From Haliscomenobacter sp033763495 (GTDB lineage Bacteria; Bacteroidota; Bacteroidia; Chitinophagales; Saprospiraceae), in contig NZ_JANRKL010000062.1 of assembly GCF_033763495.1 (NCBI RefSeq), positions 6,766 to 70,765 of the forward strand: a DNA stretch of 64,000 nucleotides. Direction: 5' to 3'. Positions 48,667-57,660 of the stretch are shown here, piece by piece. Each line of letters opens with the position of its first letter. Positions within the stretch are counted from its first letter, which is position 1. Position numbers and translations under genes: made by a program. Under the pieces are notes generated by a model. It searched no databases, had not been told where the DNA came from, and saw only the letters and a list, made by a program, of their open reading frames with translations.

Positions 48667-49170
48667 TTAATCTTCAGACCACTTACCTTGCAAACGCAAA
48701 ACTTTTTCAATCACATCCCGGACACAGCCTTCGCCGCCGCTGTAGGGAGATACGTAGTTGGCAATGGGAAACAACTCCGGCGCTGAATTTTTGGGGCAGG
48801 TTGCCAAGCCAACCCGTCGCATAACCGGGTAGTCAGGTAAATCATCACCCATGTACAAGATGCCTACCGGGTCTAGTTCATAAGTATCCACAAACTCCTC
48901 AAAGGCCTCCAGTTTGTCGCTGATGCCCGAATAAATGTCCTTGATTCCCAGGGCTTCCAGGCGTTTTTTGACCCCTTCCGAACGCCCACCGGTGATGATG
49001 GCAATTTTATACCCTTTTTCGATGGCAATTTTGATGGCCAGACCGTCGCGGACATTCATTTTGCGCAGCAACTCTCCATTCTCGGTAATGAGCACTTCGT
49101 TGTTGGTCAAAACTCCATCAACATCAAAAATGAAAGTATGGATGGTACTGAAAACTTCCAGGTGATTCAT
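48667..49170 (-). CDS. kdsC: KDO 8-phosphate phosphatase (KdsC-like HAD)
   Basis: A 167-residue HAD phosphatase without a cap, as in KdsC, which removes phosphate from 3-deoxy-D-manno-octulosonate 8-phosphate in lipopolysaccharide synthesis. The nucleophile motif FIFDVDGVLTNNEV, TGGRSEGVKKR (motif II) and YMGDDLPDYPVM (motif IV) are all present. Length fits. It is six bases downstream of the IscX gene and clearly in the same run. Confidence 0.9.
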   Translation of the reverse strand: MNHLEVFSTIHTFIFDVDGVLTNNEVLITENGELLRKMNVRDGLAIKIAIEKGYKIAIITGGRSEGVKKRLEALGIKDIYSGISDKLEAFEEFVDTYELDPVGILYMGDDLPDYPVMRRVGLATCPKNSAPELFPIANYVSPYSGGEGCVRDVIEKVLRLQGKWSED

Positions 49171-49176
49171 GCTCGA

Positions 49177-49422
49177 TTATTGATTGTCGCGCCATTCATA
49201 CACCCATTTGGCCTGAATTTGCTCCAGGTGTGCTTCGGTACAGCCTTCACGCGTGCCTGCAAAATTGGGGATTTCCAGAATCCATTCAATCAGGTCGGTA
49301 AAGCGGATGCGGTAAATTTTTCCTTCTGTAAAATCATCGCCAAAACGCTCATAGAGTTTCATTGCGATGTCTTCGTGATCCGCCCAGTTGATGGGGAGGT
49401 TGTCAAATTGGTCAAATGCCAT
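49177..49422 (-). CDS. iscX: Fe-S cluster assembly accessory protein IscX
   Basis: An 81-residue acidic protein that matches IscX (YfhJ): WADHEDIAMKLYERFGDDF, then LIEWILEIPNF near the middle, and a C-terminal QAKWVYEWRDNQ. IscX binds IscS and modulates iron supply for Fe-S clusters. It lies between kdsC and a 2Fe-2S ferredoxin, 29 bases after the latter, as in isc-type arrangements, though the rest of the isc operon is not here. Confidence 0.9.
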   Translation of the reverse strand: MAFDQFDNLPINWADHEDIAMKLYERFGDDFTEGKIYRIRFTDLIEWILEIPNFAGTREGCTEAHLEQIQAKWVYEWRDNQ

Positions 49423-49451
49423 TATGATGAGGATTTGAGGGCTGGTTAAGA

Positions 49452-49796
49452 TTAATGTTCGTGGCCAATGATCCGGCTCTGATCGGGAATTTCGATTTCA
49501 ATGTAGGCCTCTTCGTCGAGGATTACACATTGGCAACCCAAACGGGAATTCAGGCGGGGGTTGTGGGCCCGGTCAATGAAGTCTTCCTCTTTGTCGGAAA
49601 TTTCTTCCAGGTCATCTTCTCCCCTGAGCACATACACGTGGCAAGTACTGCATGCACACACGCCGCCGCAGTTGTGATTCAGGTGGATGTCGTGATCTTC
49701 GGTTACTTCCAAAATCGAGGTGCCTTCCGCCACTCCTTCCACCACAATTGGTTGGGCTATTTTTTTATCTTCAAAAGTAAACTTGACAGTAGCCAT
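49452..49796 (-). CDS. fdx: 2Fe-2S ferredoxin (isc/adrenodoxin type)
   Basis: A 114-residue ferredoxin with the cluster ligands in CGGVCACSTC (Cys-x5-Cys-x2-Cys counting the first of CGG) and the last cysteine in LGCQCVI. The charged patch EEDFIDRAHNPRLNSRLG is typical of adrenodoxin-like ferredoxins. It probably serves Fe-S cluster assembly given the adjacent iscX. Transcribed on the minus strand. Confidence 0.92.
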   Translation of the reverse strand: MATVKFTFEDKKIAQPIVVEGVAEGTSILEVTEDHDIHLNHNCGGVCACSTCHVYVLRGEDDLEEISDKEEDFIDRAHNPRLNSRLGCQCVILDEEAYIEIEIPDQSRIIGHEH

Positions 49797-49927
49797 TAAA
49801 AAGCAGGTTTTGTAAAAACGTGGGCAAAAGTAGTGCTTTGTTGATTGGTAAACAACTAATGCGGGGAAGAGTTTGATGAAAAGAAAAAGAGGAAGGGCGA
49901 TTTTACAAATAGATTTGGTTCATAGCA

Positions 49928-51871
49928 TTACTTCACCACCACCATCCCCAATTCCCCCGCCAACTGATTCCGCATCGCCTTCAACTTCTGATCCAGCTTA
50001 ATCAGCGGCAGTAACTGTTCCACATCGTCCTGATTGATTGCTTTCATTTTGGCGTGATTGTCCGCAATGATCCGCCCAAGTTTGCGCAGTTTCAGGCGTT
50101 TGACCGCCGCTTCAGCGTCTTTGAAGTAGTTGTCCTCCGGCTTGCGCTGATTGAGGAAAACCTCGTGTTTTAGCTCCCAATTTTCGCTAAATTCGTAGGG
50201 GCTGGTGAGCACAGTGGAGGCCAATTGACGTACATCCGTGTCGGGGTGGTTGATGAAGTATTGTGCCGAGATGTCTAGTCCTTGGTTAACCCTCTGCATA
50301 ATTTCGACCACTACTTTTTTGTACAACTTGCTGTCGAAATAGTCGATGACGTCTTCGATGTTGATCCACACGTATTGGGCTACGGTGGTGTTGTGCACCT
50401 GATCGTACCATTCAGCTCCCGCATTGATGAGGATATGGGCGATGTGTTTCTCCTGAAATTCATCTCCCACACTCATTTCCGCTTCAGCCATCACGGGATT
50501 GGAGGGGTACTCCTCAGTCGGGAATGAATCATCCGAACTTGGCGGCGTGACACCCTCCAGCGCCTGGTGTTTTTCCAAATCGCGGCGCAGCAGTTTGTTC
50601 ACCTCAAAAATCATTCGTCCCTCGTCGACGCCCAGTACCTGTCGAGTCACCTTCACATACTCGTCGCGGCGCAGGGGATTTTTGATTTTGGAGATGGTAT
50701 TGGCAATTTGGCCCAAAACACCCGCCCGCCGGGTGGGGTCATCGCCCGCTTCCTTGAGCAGCAGTTCGGTTTCAAACTGCACGATGTCCTTACCTTTTTC
50801 CTTCAGGTAAGCTAAAAAAGCTTCTGAGCCTACCTTTTGGATGTACGAATCCGGGTCTTCCTGGTCAGGCAAGAGCACCAGGCGCACGTTCATATCCTCG
50901 GCCAGCGCCAGATCAAGCCCACGCAGCGCCGCTTTGATGCCCGCCGCATCGCCGTCGTAAATGATTTTGATGTTGTTGGTAAAACGTTTGATCAGGCGGA
51001 TCTGATCGGGAGTGAGCGCGGTACCTGAAGAGGCCACCACGTTTTCGATCCCTGATTGATGCAGGGAAATCACATCCGTATAACCTTCCACCAGTAGGCA
51101 TTCGTCAAACTGGCGGATGGCTTTTTTGGCAAAGTAAATGCCGTAAAGGACTTTGCTTTTGTAATAAATCTCCGTCTCCGGGGAGTTGATGTACTTGGGC
51201 TGCTTGGGGTCTTTGGCCATGATCCGCCCGGCGAATGCGATGACTTTGCCCGTCAGGTTGTGGATCGAAAACATGACCCGCTCGCGGAAAAAATCGCGGT
51301 CGTATTGGGTGACCAGGCCCAGTTTTTTCAGTTGGTCGGTATTGTAACCTTTTTGTTTTCCAGCCCGCAGGAGCCCATCCATATCGTTTTGGGCAAAACC
51401 CAGACCAAACTTCTTGATCGTTTCTTCCCGGAAACCCCTTTGTTTGAAGTAGGAGAGGCCCACACTGCGCCCTTTGTCGGTATCAAACAATTGGCCTTGG
51501 AAGTATTCCTGCGCAAACTGATTGATCAGGTACAGGCTATCGATGGCCTGTTGTTCCTGGCGCTGCTGGTCGGAAGATTCGGTTTCCTTTAATTCAATGC
51601 GGTACTTTTTGGCCAAAAAACGGATGGCTTCGGGGTACGAGACCTGCTCGTGCTCCATGACAAAGGTGATTGGGTCACCTGCTTTGCCGCAGCCAAAACA
51701 CTTGAAGATGTTGCGCGCCGGATTGACGTTGAAGGAAGGTGATTTTTCGTTGTGGAAAGGGCAAAGGCCGCTGTAGTTGGCCCCACGTCGCTTGAGGTTC
51801 ACAAAATCGCCGACTACTTCTTCAATTTTCGCCGCATCGTTGACTTCCTGGATAGAACTCGGTAAAATCAA
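49928..51871 (-). CDS. dnaG: DNA primase
   Basis: A 647-residue primase making RNA primers at the replication fork. The N-terminal CHC2 zinc finger is CPFHNEKSPSFNV followed by FKCFGCGKAGD. The TOPRIM domain has LLVEGYTDVISLHQSGIEN and KIIYDGDAAGIKAALRG, with the DQEDPDSYI metal site near residue 360. The C-terminal helicase-binding region is present, ending at 49928. ATG at 51871. A consensus -7 element lies 50 bases upstream. Confidence 0.95.
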   Translation of the reverse strand: MILPSSIQEVNDAAKIEEVVGDFVNLKRRGANYSGLCPFHNEKSPSFNVNPARNIFKCFGCGKAGDPITFVMEHEQVSYPEAIRFLAKKYRIELKETESSDQQRQEQQAIDSLYLINQFAQEYFQGQLFDTDKGRSVGLSYFKQRGFREETIKKFGLGFAQNDMDGLLRAGKQKGYNTDQLKKLGLVTQYDRDFFRERVMFSIHNLTGKVIAFAGRIMAKDPKQPKYINSPETEIYYKSKVLYGIYFAKKAIRQFDECLLVEGYTDVISLHQSGIENVVASSGTALTPDQIRLIKRFTNNIKIIYDGDAAGIKAALRGLDLALAEDMNVRLVLLPDQEDPDSYIQKVGSEAFLAYLKEKGKDIVQFETELLLKEAGDDPTRRAGVLGQIANTISKIKNPLRRDEYVKVTRQVLGVDEGRMIFEVNKLLRRDLEKHQALEGVTPPSSDDSFPTEEYPSNPVMAEAEMSVGDEFQEKHIAHILINAGAEWYDQVHNTTVAQYVWINIEDVIDYFDSKLYKKVVVEIMQRVNQGLDISAQYFINHPDTDVRQLASTVLTSPYEFSENWELKHEVFLNQRKPEDNYFKDAEAAVKRLKLRKLGRIIADNHAKMKAINQDDVEQLLPLIKLDQKLKAMRNQLAGELGMVVVK

Positions 51872-51923
51872 AATTGCTGGTTTTTCTAAGGTCTTCTAAG
51901 GTCTGACTTCATATCGCTAGGTA

Positions 51924-51931
51924 CAAAAGTA
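51924..51931 (-). promoter_or_regulatory. -7 promoter element before dnaG
   Basis: On the minus strand TACTTTTG fits TAnnTTTG exactly, inside a short palindrome GTACTTTTGTAC. It lies 52 bases upstream of the dnaG ATG. No -33 element is obvious. Confidence 0.35.
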
Positions 51932-52013
51932 CTCCAACACCCAATTTGTGAAAATTTTTGCAATTTGTACCTAAAAAAATTAATGCCATAATTATATTTG
52001 AAAAAATAACCGA

Positions 52014-52238
52014 ATGAACGCGATCCGTTTTATAGCCAGAATGTCCATATTTGTCATCGTTTTTATCGGCATCGACCTTTCAACTGGGCCTGAAAGGGAC
52101 CTCGAGTCCCGGCTCAAACACACCCTCTTGGTACTTGCTGCTGCTGCCTTGATGGCCTTTATCCAAACCCGTTTGGTAAAAGCCTTGGAAGCCAGGTATC
52201 CCACCACACCACAAAGGACAAAGAATAAGCAAGGATGA
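52014..52238 (+). CDS. small membrane protein
   Basis: A 74-residue protein with two hydrophobic segments, about residues 7-23 and 37-52, separated by a charged loop (GPERDLESRLKHT), and a basic tail. It is divergent from dnaG. No family recognised; probably a small inner-membrane protein. Confidence 0.5.
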   Translation: MNAIRFIARMSIFVIVFIGIDLSTGPERDLESRLKHTLLVLAAAALMAFIQTRLVKALEARYPTTPQRTKNKQG

Positions 52239-52427
52239 CAAGTTCAGTTGACAATCATAAATAATAAAACAAAAATAATACGTAAAACTTAACCTTGTTT
52301 TTTAATATTAAGCAATTATATTCGCCAAAATTCATTCCAACCAAAATAATCAATCGGCTACTTTATCTTGCCTGACATCCATGTCGGGTGATTTACCCAT
52401 TTACCATTTTTTGTAAATTAATCAGCC

Positions 52428-53840
52428 ATGAAGTACCTAGTAGCCACTGTTTGTACCTTAATGTATTTGGGCCTTGTTGCCCAGGATGTCAAGTGGGGCC
52501 GTCCCCATCAAAAACCGGATAAAAACCTGCACATCAGCCAGGTAGTTGGCAAAACTTCGGCGGGTATATTTACCCTTTTGACCGATATGCGCGAGCCTGC
52601 GATTTTGCCGCCCGTATTGCAACATTTTAACACCGACCTGAAATTGGAAAAACAAGTTCCATTGCGACTGGACTTTGAATTGGGGCGTTTAAAACTGGAA
52701 AAGGCAGTCATCCTGAAAGACCGATTGCATCTATTGTTGAGTTTGGAGGACGAGTTAAATGGCAAATTGCGGGTATTCACCCAAGAGGTCAATCCACAGT
52801 CTTTGCAAGTTTACCAGGCACCCCGACAGATCTATGAAATCAATTGGGAAAAAGGAATTTTTGATGCTTACCTGGGTTTTAAGGTCTCAGCTGACCATAG
52901 TAAATTGCTCATCTACAATCGTTTTCCATACGCAAATGGCAATTGGTTGCGCAAATGGCTGCTGGTTTGTGATGAAGACTTGCTGCCACTTTGGAGTATT
53001 GAGCCCAAATTTCCATGGGAAGACCATACCATTCAACTCATTGATTACGAAGTGGACAATCGGGGGGAAGTATGTGTGTTGACGGCCCATCATGACAAAA
53101 GTGAATCCTCTTCCAAACTTGACCCTCAATATGCTACCTTAATTTATCGTAACAATGGCCGCAAAGTTAAATGGCACGATTTTAATTTGGGTGCAGCGGT
53201 TCCTCAACAAATTGACCTGCAGCTCGACAATCAGTCGCACCTGTTTTGTGGAGGGTTGTTGTCGAACCGGATAAATGAAATCTGTGGTGCTTTTGTAATT
53301 TCAATTGATGTAGAAAGTGGCAAAACCCAGACCAATATTCATTCCTTTAGTGAGGAGGAAATGGCTGCTTTGGATGGTGCACCCAAACGTTTACCTGATT
53401 TTCAATTGCGCGCGCTAAACGTAGAAAAAAATGGCAACATCAGCATTTTAGCCGAACAATTTTTGCCGCCTTTCCGAGGGAATGATCAACGCTACTATGG
53501 CCAGGTTTTGCTGATCAGGTATTCTGCCGACCTCAGTTCCCGCAAATTATTCAACCTGAGTAAAAGCCAGGTGAGTTATGACCAGGGCTATTTTGATTCC
53601 TTTGCTTATTTGGGCAATGATCAGCAGTATTTGTTGTTGTACAATGACAAGAGTAGATCTCCCATGCGCAAAGCCCATTTTAGTGCTAAAGGTGCTGAGG
53701 ATACGCCACTGGAATATCCCGGGACAGAAAAAATCAAGGTTTGTCCCCGCAATTGCGCGGCCCTATCCAATGAGGAGCTGTGGATTTATGCTGAAACCGC
53801 GGATAAAAAACACTATCAGGTTGGTTTACTTGGGTTTTAG
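52428..53840 (+). CDS. secreted hypothetical protein
   Basis: A 470-residue protein with a signal peptide (MKYLVATVCTLMYLGLVAQ, cut after residue 19). The mature part is rich in aromatic and charged beta-strand-like segments (LLIYNRFPYANGNWLRKWLL) and resembles beta-propeller-like proteins without clear repeats. No catalytic motif seen. It converges on the next gene with six bases between the stops. Confidence 0.6.
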   Translation: MKYLVATVCTLMYLGLVAQDVKWGRPHQKPDKNLHISQVVGKTSAGIFTLLTDMREPAILPPVLQHFNTDLKLEKQVPLRLDFELGRLKLEKAVILKDRLHLLLSLEDELNGKLRVFTQEVNPQSLQVYQAPRQIYEINWEKGIFDAYLGFKVSADHSKLLIYNRFPYANGNWLRKWLLVCDEDLLPLWSIEPKFPWEDHTIQLIDYEVDNRGEVCVLTAHHDKSESSSKLDPQYATLIYRNNGRKVKWHDFNLGAAVPQQIDLQLDNQSHLFCGGLLSNRINEICGAFVISIDVESGKTQTNIHSFSEEEMAALDGAPKRLPDFQLRALNVEKNGNISILAEQFLPPFRGNDQRYYGQVLLIRYSADLSSRKLFNLSKSQVSYDQGYFDSFAYLGNDQQYLLLYNDKSRSPMRKAHFSAKGAEDTPLEYPGTEKIKVCPRNCAALSNEELWIYAETADKKHYQVGLLGF

Positions 53841-53846
53841 GCCTTC

Positions 53847-54707
53847 TTAGTACGCTACTTTAATCACCATGGGGGTCGACATGTTAGGGAATTTTTTCCA
53901 GGCATTTTGACTCCCAAATTGATAAAAATGGGTGGAGCCAAGTGCAGGAAAAGCAATGGGTAAACTTAGCCGCCTGCCTGCAGGGGAATGATCTATCCAT
54001 TCCAGACCAACCGCAATGTCTCCGTCTACAATCAAGTCGTAAGGTTTGAGGTTGACTTCAACCCAGCCAGTTTGCCCTTTTTTTACTTCCACAATGACGT
54101 TTTCGTTCAACAGAGGTGTTCCAGGTTGCCCATTTTCCAAATGATACACCATTACCCGCAACTTGGCCCAATCGTAATCGCAGTAACCCAGATAAAACTT
54201 GATTGCGTCAAGGCGGCAGGCCTTACCTTTGCTGCGTTTGGTGTATTTGCTCATTTTGAACTTGCGGGCAATTTCGGCGCCGAGGTTTTGCCGAGGGTAT
54301 TTCGAAATGGCAAAATTGGTATTCCGATCCATGGAGGTTTTTTCAAAACCAAACTCCTCAAAATTTAAGGGTTTGATGGTGACTTCAGCCAGGTCATACT
54401 GAATGGCGCTTAATTTGATTTTTGGGTTTTGCGCAAGCATATCCCGCAAATTTTGCAACACAAAAGCCCGGCTGCTAAAACCAATGGTAGAGATTTTGAT
54501 GGTATCACTCGCTTTTACCTGATCGACGACCAACTCAAATTGGCCATTTTCCTGACTAACCGTTCCGATTGTGGTATTCAGGACACCTATGTTCACATAA
54601 GGAATTGGTTTGTCGTTTTGGTCCAGAATGCTGCCTTTGATGACATCCTGAGCTTGAAGAAAGGAAACATTGCCCAATAGAAGGCAGACGAGTAACAGTT
54701 TGTACAT
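53847..54707 (-). CDS. carboxypeptidase-regulatory-like (CarboxypepD_reg) secreted protein
   Basis: A 286-residue secreted protein. Signal peptide ends near SFLQAQ (residue 20), then a CarboxypepD_reg-like beta-sandwich (IKGSILDQNDKPIPYVNIGV and VSQENGQFELVV). The C-terminal 180 residues, including DIAVGLEWIDHSP, form a domain common beside this module in Bacteroidota and possibly adhesive. No TonB channel follows, so it is not a SusC protein. ATG at 54707 is preferred to that at 54713. Confidence 0.75.
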   Translation of the reverse strand: MYKLLLVCLLLGNVSFLQAQDVIKGSILDQNDKPIPYVNIGVLNTTIGTVSQENGQFELVVDQVKASDTIKISTIGFSSRAFVLQNLRDMLAQNPKIKLSAIQYDLAEVTIKPLNFEEFGFEKTSMDRNTNFAISKYPRQNLGAEIARKFKMSKYTKRSKGKACRLDAIKFYLGYCDYDWAKLRVMVYHLENGQPGTPLLNENVIVEVKKGQTGWVEVNLKPYDLIVDGDIAVGLEWIDHSPAGRRLSLPIAFPALGSTHFYQFGSQNAWKKFPNMSTPMVIKVAY

Positions 54708-54812
54708 AATCACAGCATTTTAGTAGCGAATATTCGCTGTTTTTTGTGGAAACTATTTTTCAAAAAAGCAAAATACTGTAATTTGGCTTTTCTTTTATCA
54801 AACAGATTGCAA

Positions 54813-56081
54813 ATGGAAGCCTACGGAAGAATTTTAAACATTGTTGTGCCCATCTTCATTCTTCTTTTTTTGGTGGAAAAAATAGTAGAATGGTATCGAG
54901 GTGCTAAGGTGATTCGGGGACTGGACAGTGTGTCTAGTTTTTCATCTGGAATCACGAATGTAGTTAAGGACGTGTTGGGCATCGGAGTCAGTGTGATTAC
55001 CTACGAGTGGTTGGTGCAGCGGGTTGCGCTTACCCACTTGGCTGCCAATTCGGTTTGGGCCTATTTGGTTGCGTTCATTGTGGTCGATTTTCAAGGATAT
55101 TGGGTCCACCGTTGGTCACATGAGATCAATTTTTTGTGGAACCGGCACATCGTTCACCACAGCAGCGAGGAATTCAATTTGTCTTGCGCATTGCGGCAGT
55201 CCCTTTCTTCCTTTGTCAATTATTTCACCATTTTGTTGTTGCCTGCAGCGCTTTTGGGGGCACCAACTGAGGTGGTGGCGATAACCATTCCTTTCCATTT
55301 GTTTTTACAATATTGGTACCACACCCAACTCATCAACAAGATGGGAATTTGGGAATACATCCTGGTAACGCCCTCGCACCATCGCGTACATCACGCGATG
55401 AACAAGGAATACATCGATAAAAACTACGCCCAGATTTTCATTTTTTGGGATAAACTCTTCGGTACTTTTCAAGCTGAATTGCCAGAAGTCCCATGTGTTT
55501 ATGGCGTGACCCGCCCTGTGCATACTTGGAACCCGATCAAAATCAACTTCCAACACCTATGGCTCCTGATGAAAGATGCCTGGCGCACCCGCAATTGGTG
55601 GGATAAGGCCAGAATCTGGTTTATGCCCACGGGCTGGCGCCCGATGGATGTGATCGAAAAATACCCGGTTGACAGCATCAAAGATGTGTATCATTTTGAA
55701 AAATACGATACCAAAGCATCGCGAGCGTTGATTGCCTGGAGTTGGGTGCAAATGTTTTTTAACTATTTTTTGATGACTTACTTTTTCGCCAACCTCACTA
55801 AAATTGGCAGCCCAGCTATTTTTTACTATGGTGGTTTTTTGTTCCTGGCCATTTTTGCCTACACCGAACTGATGGACCGAAACCCTTTTGCGCTTTATTT
55901 TGAAGCCATTAAATCAGGCTTGGGTTTGTACTTCATCTATCAGTCGGGAGGTGACTGGTTTGGTGCTGCACAGAATTGGGGGCTGTGGTTTGTCTATTTT
56001 GTTGGGGCCTATTTTGTATTGTCCGTGCTGATGACCGTTCTTTTTGTGGAACGCGAAATAAAAGTGCCACTTAGGGCTTAA
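54813..56081 (+). CDS. sterol desaturase/fatty acid hydroxylase family membrane protein
   Basis: A 422-residue integral membrane di-iron enzyme. The three histidine clusters are HRWSHE (near 112), HIVHHSSEEFN (near 124) and HHRVHHAMN (near 202), which hold the two irons. Several transmembrane helices flank them. The family hydroxylates or desaturates sterols, carotenoids or alkyl-glycerol ethers; the substrate is unknown. The C-terminal 150 residues add more helices. ATG at 54813 starts the hydrophobic N-terminus. Its stop overlaps the converging GlxA-type regulator by four bases. Confidence 0.88.
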   Translation: MEAYGRILNIVVPIFILLFLVEKIVEWYRGAKVIRGLDSVSSFSSGITNVVKDVLGIGVSVITYEWLVQRVALTHLAANSVWAYLVAFIVVDFQGYWVHRWSHEINFLWNRHIVHHSSEEFNLSCALRQSLSSFVNYFTILLLPAALLGAPTEVVAITIPFHLFLQYWYHTQLINKMGIWEYILVTPSHHRVHHAMNKEYIDKNYAQIFIFWDKLFGTFQAELPEVPCVYGVTRPVHTWNPIKINFQHLWLLMKDAWRTRNWWDKARIWFMPTGWRPMDVIEKYPVDSIKDVYHFEKYDTKASRALIAWSWVQMFFNYFLMTYFFANLTKIGSPAIFYYGGFLFLAIFAYTELMDRNPFALYFEAIKSGLGLYFIYQSGGDWFGAAQNWGLWFVYFVGAYFVLSVLMTVLFVEREIKVPLRA

Positions 56082-57061
56082 TCCACCAGTACTGTCTCTT
56101 TATTGTACTTGTTGCGGTATTCTATTGGGGTCAATCCGGTGATTTTTTTAAAAACCATACGGAAGGCCTTGGTATCCGTATACCCTACATCGTACATCAC
56201 CTCATTGATGTTTTTGCGACTGGACTCAAAGCTGCGCTTGGCTGCTTCAATTTTCACCCTTTGGAGGTATTCCACCACGGTGTTGCCCGTGGCTTGTTTA
56301 AAGCGGCGTTCAAAACTGCGACGACTTACCACTACCGAGTCGGCCAATTGATCCACGCTGATTTTTTCGGCGTAATTGACTTCAATGAATTTCTGGGCTT
56401 TGAGAATTTCCTGGTCCTTATGGTCTTTTTGCCCCGAAAACATGGCGAAAGCCGACTGATTGTTGCGGTCGATGTCGATGGCAAAATATTTGGCAGCTAA
56501 GATTGCGGTGTCCCGGTCGGTGTATTTTTCCAAGAGGTACAAAAGCAGATTCCAGTAAGAATTGGCACCACCACTAGAGTACAAACCTTGCTCATCGGTG
56601 ATGATGCTCCCATCGGCCACTTCCACGTCGGGGAAGGTTTCCCGGAATTCATTGTAAAATGCCCAGTGGGTGGAGCATTTTTTACCTTTCAGCAAACCCG
56701 TGGAAGCAAATAAAAACGCGCCCACACACAAGGAAGCTACCTCGGCTCCACGGTGATGGTGTTTGATGATCCAGGGTATTGATTCTTGATTTTTTGCCAC
56801 GGCGCGTTGCATGTCGCCAAACAAGGCCGGGATGACGATCAGGTCGGTTTGTTGTACTTCCTCCAGGACTTTGTCGGTATGAACTGCAAAAATTCCATCG
56901 TGCAGCAGCACTACCCGTTGTTGGCCCACCAATTCCACTTCAAAAAGCGGAGGCTTTCCTGCGGATTGCAAAAATTGATTGGCGGCAGTGAACAGGTAGC
57001 GCGGATCGGCCACGGCCTCCATTACGGCTGATTCAGGAACGAGAATAGATACCTTTTTCAT
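56078..57061 (-). CDS. GlxA-family regulator (DJ-1/PfpI-like domain plus AraC domain)
   Basis: A 327-residue transcription regulator. Residues 1-190 resemble the DJ-1/PfpI amidotransferase fold (GAEVASLCVGAFLFASTGLL), with Cys in the usual nucleophile position, and the C-terminal 100 residues are an AraC-type DNA-binding domain (ISVDQLADSVVVSRRSFERR, then INEVMYDVGYTDTKAFRMVF). ATG at 57061 is chosen because MKKVSILVPESAV begins the fold. The gene converges on the desaturase gene. The signal it senses is unknown. Confidence 0.87.
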   Translation of the reverse strand: MKKVSILVPESAVMEAVADPRYLFTAANQFLQSAGKPPLFEVELVGQQRVVLLHDGIFAVHTDKVLEEVQQTDLIVIPALFGDMQRAVAKNQESIPWIIKHHHRGAEVASLCVGAFLFASTGLLKGKKCSTHWAFYNEFRETFPDVEVADGSIITDEQGLYSSGGANSYWNLLLYLLEKYTDRDTAILAAKYFAIDIDRNNQSAFAMFSGQKDHKDQEILKAQKFIEVNYAEKISVDQLADSVVVSRRSFERRFKQATGNTVVEYLQRVKIEAAKRSFESSRKNINEVMYDVGYTDTKAFRMVFKKITGLTPIEYRNKYNKETVLVD

Positions 57062-57172
57062 GCTGCAAATGTACGGAATCCTTTTGGCGTGATCAACCCT
57101 TGAAATAGGCGTTTTTGCACCCTTTTTTGGCCACAAAGACGCTGCATCTTTGTGGTAGATAATTTCCATGTT

Positions 57173-57583
57173 ATGAACCAACTCGTCACCTACCTTACTT
57201 TTAATGGCAATTGCCGCGAGGCCATGAGTTTTTACAGAAGCTGTTTGGGCGGTGAACTGGAATTTCAAACCATCGCTGAGTCCCCAATGGCGGAACGAAT
57301 GCCGGATGACCTTAAAGGGTATATTTTACATTCTACCTTGCGTAGTGGCCCCATGTTGCTGATGGGCACCGATATGGTAGGGGAGCATGGGCTGGTTAAA
57401 GGCAATGCTATTTCCATCCTGATCGAATGCCAGAATGAGGGCGAAATCCAGGAGATTTACCAACAATTGTCGATCGGTGGTCAGGCGACACATCCGGTTG
57501 AACCTACGTTTTGGGGGGCGCTGTTTGGGGGCTTGACGGATCGGTATGGGAACAATTGGTTGTTGCATTGTGCAAAACTGTAG
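57173..57583 (+). CDS. VOC-family (PhnB/3-demethylubiquinone-like) protein
   Basis: A 136-residue protein of the glyoxalase/bleomycin-resistance fold, PhnB subgroup: FNGNCREAMSFYRSCLGGEL near the N-terminus and WGALFGGLTDRYGNNWLLHC at the end are typical. It has the sequence of a metal-independent or uncertain enzyme, so the function is unknown. ATG at 57173 is chosen because the family starts about there (MNQLVTYLTFNG). Divergent from the GlxA-type regulator, which may control it. Confidence 0.85.
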   Translation: MNQLVTYLTFNGNCREAMSFYRSCLGGELEFQTIAESPMAERMPDDLKGYILHSTLRSGPMLLMGTDMVGEHGLVKGNAISILIECQNEGEIQEIYQQLSIGGQATHPVEPTFWGALFGGLTDRYGNNWLLHCAKL

Positions 57584-57628
57584 GGGAAACCCTTGCGGTT
57601 GTCCTGTATGGTTGCCCAAATCAGGTAA

Positions 57629-57650
57629 GGGCGACCACGAAGGGTCGCCC
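57629..57650. repeat. stop-codon hairpin family C, copy before the TlpA-like gene stop
   Basis: GGGCGACC (57629-57636) pairs with GGTCGCCC (57643-57650), then CTACGGGGGA and the TAA of the minus-strand gene at 57661. The sequence is nearly the same as the lpdA copy at 23924. Confidence 0.8.
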
Positions 57651-57660
57651 CTACGGGGGA

